Shown: positions 62,265 to 64,000 of the stretch, piece after piece
Layout: each line of letters begins with the position of its first letter
How positions within the stretch are numbered: position 1 is the first letter of the stretch
Assembly: GCF_017220215.1 (NCBI RefSeq)
Contig: NZ_CP071130.1
Span: 868,001-932,000, forward strand
DNA from: Caballeronia sp. M1242
GTDB taxonomy: Bacteria > Pseudomonadota > Gammaproteobacteria > Burkholderiales > Burkholderiaceae
Reading direction: 5' to 3'
DNA: 64,000 nt
Translations under genes and position numbers: made by a program
Notes under the pieces: generated by a model
Seen by the model: the letters and a program-made list of their open reading frames with translations, nothing else
What the model was told of the DNA's origin: nothing
Databases searched by the model: none

Positions 62265-64000
62265 CAGGCGGCATCCTCGGCAGGCCGCGTTCTGCCGAGC
62301 ACCGGCCGCAGCGCCGTTCCCGTATGGCTGCGCGGATGACTCGCGAGCGTGTCCGGGTCCGCCGCCGCGACGATGGTCCCGCCGTTCACGCCGCCTTCCG
62401 GCCCGAGATCCAGCACCCAGTCGGCTTCCGCGATCACGTCGAGATCGTGCTCGATCACGATCACGCTATGGCCGCCGTCCACCAGCCGGTGCAGCACGCG
62501 AATCAGCTTCGCCACGTCCGCCATGTGCAAGCCGACGGTCGGTTCGTCCAGCACATAGAGCGTATGCGGCGGCTTTTGGCCGCGCCGCGTGATGTCGTCG
62601 CGCACCTTCGACAACTCGGTGACGAGCTTGATGCGCTGCGCCTCGCCGCCCGAGAGCGTCGGCGACGGCTGGCCGAGCGTCAGATAACCGAGGCCCACGT
62701 CCTTCATCAATTGCAGCGGATGCGCGATGCTTGGCATCGACGCGAAAAACTCGACGGCCTCGTCGATCTCCATGGTCAGCACTTCGCCGATGTTCTTGCC
62801 GCGCCACGTCACCGCGAGCGTCTCGGGATTGAAGCGCTGGCCGTGACACACGTCGCACGGAACCTTGACGTCCGGCAGGAAGTTCATCGCGATGGTGCGC
62901 ACGCCTTGCCCTTCGCACGCGGGGCAGCGCCCGTTGCCCGTATTGAACGAGAAGCGCGACGGCGTATAGCCGCGCGCCCGCGCTTCGAGCGTGTCCGCGA
63001 AGAGCTTGCGGATGGTGTCCCACATGCCGATGTAGGTCGCCGGGCACGAACGCGGCGTCTTGCCGATCGGCGTCTGATCGACTTCCAGCACGCGGTCGAT
63101 GGACTCGAAACCGGTAACGCCCGAGCAGCCTTGCCATGCGTGGACCACATCGAACTTCGGGCGCGGCGTTTCGCGGGCGAGCACGCTCGCGCGCGATTTC
63201 GCGGCCGGGGCGTCGGCCTGCGCCGCCTTGCGCGCGCGCCGCACCGCCGGCGACGACAGCACCGAGCGGCCGACGGCATCGAGCAGGTTCGTCATGAGCA
63301 CGTCGCGGGCGAGCGTCGATTTGCCCGAGCCGGAGACGCCCGTGATCGCAACGAGCCGGTTCAGCGGCACGCTGGCGGTCACGTTGCGCAGGTTGTGCAG
63401 CGTCGCGTTCTCGACCGTGAGCCATTGCTCCGGCACCGCCGGGCGCTTGCCGACGGCCGCGCGCACTTCGCGGCGCGGCTGCAACGGATGCACGATCGGG
63501 TTCGCGAGCATCTGCCCGGTCAGCGACGCCTTGTGCGCCGCGAGATCCGTCACGCTGCCCTGCGCGACCACCGTGCCGCCGCGCTTGCCCGCGCCCGGCC
63601 CGATATCGATGATGTGATCCGCGCGCCGGATCGTGTCCTCGTCGTGCTCCACGACGACGAGCGTGTTGCCCTTGTCGTTCAGCTTCTTGAGCGCGCTCAA
63701 GAGGATCAGGTTGTCGCGCGGATGCAGGCCGATGGTCGGTTCATCCAGCACATAGCAGACGCCTTGCAGGTTGCTGCCGAGTTGCGCGGCGAGACGGATG
63801 CGCTGCGCTTCGCCGCCCGAAAGCGTCGGCGCGGCGCGGTCGAGACTCAGATAACCGAGCCCGACTTCTTCCAGAAACTGAAGGCGCCCTTCGATTTCGC
63901 TGACCACGTCGCGGGCGATGTCCGCGTCGCGGCCCGTCAGCTTCAGCGTCGCGATCCACTCGCGCGTGTCCGTCACGGTCCAGCGCCCGACCTCGGTGAT
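62264..64000 (-). CDS. uvrA: UvrA-type excision nuclease ATPase, C-terminal part (cut by window edge)
   Basis: Open to the window end, so the start is outside. The visible part (about 578 codons) contains the end of one ABC module (TLSGGEAQRIRLA, VLDEPTIGLHP) and a full second: Walker A ITGVSGSGKST, zinc finger CPAC-x19-CDVC, signature TLSGGEAQRIKL and VLDEPTVGLHMADV. A nonstandard Ala/Arg insert follows the Walker A region (about SPAVRRARKAAQADAPAAKS). Long UvrA paralogues with extra sequence are known in this group, so it may not be the main UvrA. The repair role is by family. Confidence 0.85.
   Translation of the reverse strand: MTEVGRWTVTDTREWIATLKLTGRDADIARDVVSEIEGRLQFLEEVGLGYLSLDRAAPTLSGGEAQRIRLAAQLGSNLQGVCYVLDEPTIGLHPRDNLILLSALKKLNDKGNTLVVVEHDEDTIRRADHIIDIGPGAGKRGGTVVAQGSVTDLAAHKASLTGQMLANPIVHPLQPRREVRAAVGKRPAVPEQWLTVENATLHNLRNVTASVPLNRLVAITGVSGSGKSTLARDVLMTNLLDAVGRSVLSSPAVRRARKAAQADAPAAKSRASVLARETPRPKFDVVHAWQGCSGVTGFESIDRVLEVDQTPIGKTPRSCPATYIGMWDTIRKLFADTLEARARGYTPSRFSFNTGNGRCPACEGQGVRTIAMNFLPDVKVPCDVCHGQRFNPETLAVTWRGKNIGEVLTMEIDEAVEFFASMPSIAHPLQLMKDVGLGYLTLGQPSPTLSGGEAQRIKLVTELSKVRDDITRRGQKPPHTLYVLDEPTVGLHMADVAKLIRVLHRLVDGGHSVIVIEHDLDVIAEADWVLDLGPEGGVNGGTIVAAADPDTLASHPRSHTGTALRPVLGRTRPAEDAA

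Overview
The window is high-GC DNA packed with genes on both strands, and its content points to a Burkholderiaceae chromosome of the Paraburkholderia/Caballeronia type. Supporting content includes a phasin, an H-NS-type protein, several LysR regulators, an Azotobacter-like non-phosphorylating L-rhamnose pathway, an ahpCF pair, and stand-alone PBP and UvrA paralogues. Genus is inferred from gene content only. I see no rRNA, tRNA, CRISPR array, prophage or complete insertion sequence. Both ends cut genes: an arylamine N-acetyltransferase on the left and a UvrA-type ATPase on the right.

Layout. 0-11.7 kb: housekeeping and accessory genes (NAT, class B PBP, small secreted or lipoproteins, FNT channel, Ni/Co permease, fatty acid desaturase, PhnD-like protein, luciferase-like oxidoreductase, H-NS-type protein, IS630-like HTH protein). 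11.7-21.7 kb: an L-rhamnose island. A minus-strand operon encodes the mutarotase RhaM, an amidohydrolase (probable lactonase) and the ABC importer RhaT-RhaP-RhaQ-RhaS. A divergent LysR regulator follows, then a second minus-strand operon with 2-keto-3-deoxy-rhamnonate-type dehydrogenase, L-rhamnonate dehydratase and L-rhamnose 1-dehydrogenase. Both operons carry the same promoter/operator architecture. The second retains the stub of a deleted MFS permease gene, so uptake now appears to rest on the ABC system. 21.7-30.5 kb: cold shock protein, a convergent BetR-like receiver regulator and hybrid histidine kinase, NERD-SF1 helicase, GST, single-domain response regulator and PAS-AraC regulator. 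30.5-31.4 kb: about 0.9 kb with no credible gene.

31.4-41.5 kb: small stress and envelope proteins, DMT transporter, phasin with a clear sigma70 promoter, nuclease-XPD-like helicase, hemerythrin protein, 2OG oxygenase, GTP cyclohydrolase II and an F420-reductase-like protein. 41.5-49 kb: ahpC-ahpF, an orphan histidine kinase, trans-aconitate methyltransferase, and a divergent LysR/alpha-ketoglutarate semialdehyde dehydrogenase pair. 49-53.4 kb: a zinc-ribbon membrane protein with repeated G/E-M-Y-V-A motifs, next to an orphan TAXI-type binding protein. 53.5-58.7 kb: a glucan-active cluster (NTF2-like protein, amylo-1,6-glucosidase-like enzyme, GH63/MGH1-like glucosidase). 58.7-60.5 kb: an AT-rich, palindrome-bearing intergenic region drives an unrecognised protein made of five ~91-residue repeats. 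60.5-64 kb: DUF445 membrane protein, ACT-domain protein and the UvrA paralogue.

The strongest candidates for something new are the five-repeat protein with its operator-like promoter, the zinc-ribbon/MYVA-repeat protein with its TAXI partner, and the rhamnose island's permease fossil and shared regulatory element. All functional statements come from reading sequence and family motifs; no searches were run.
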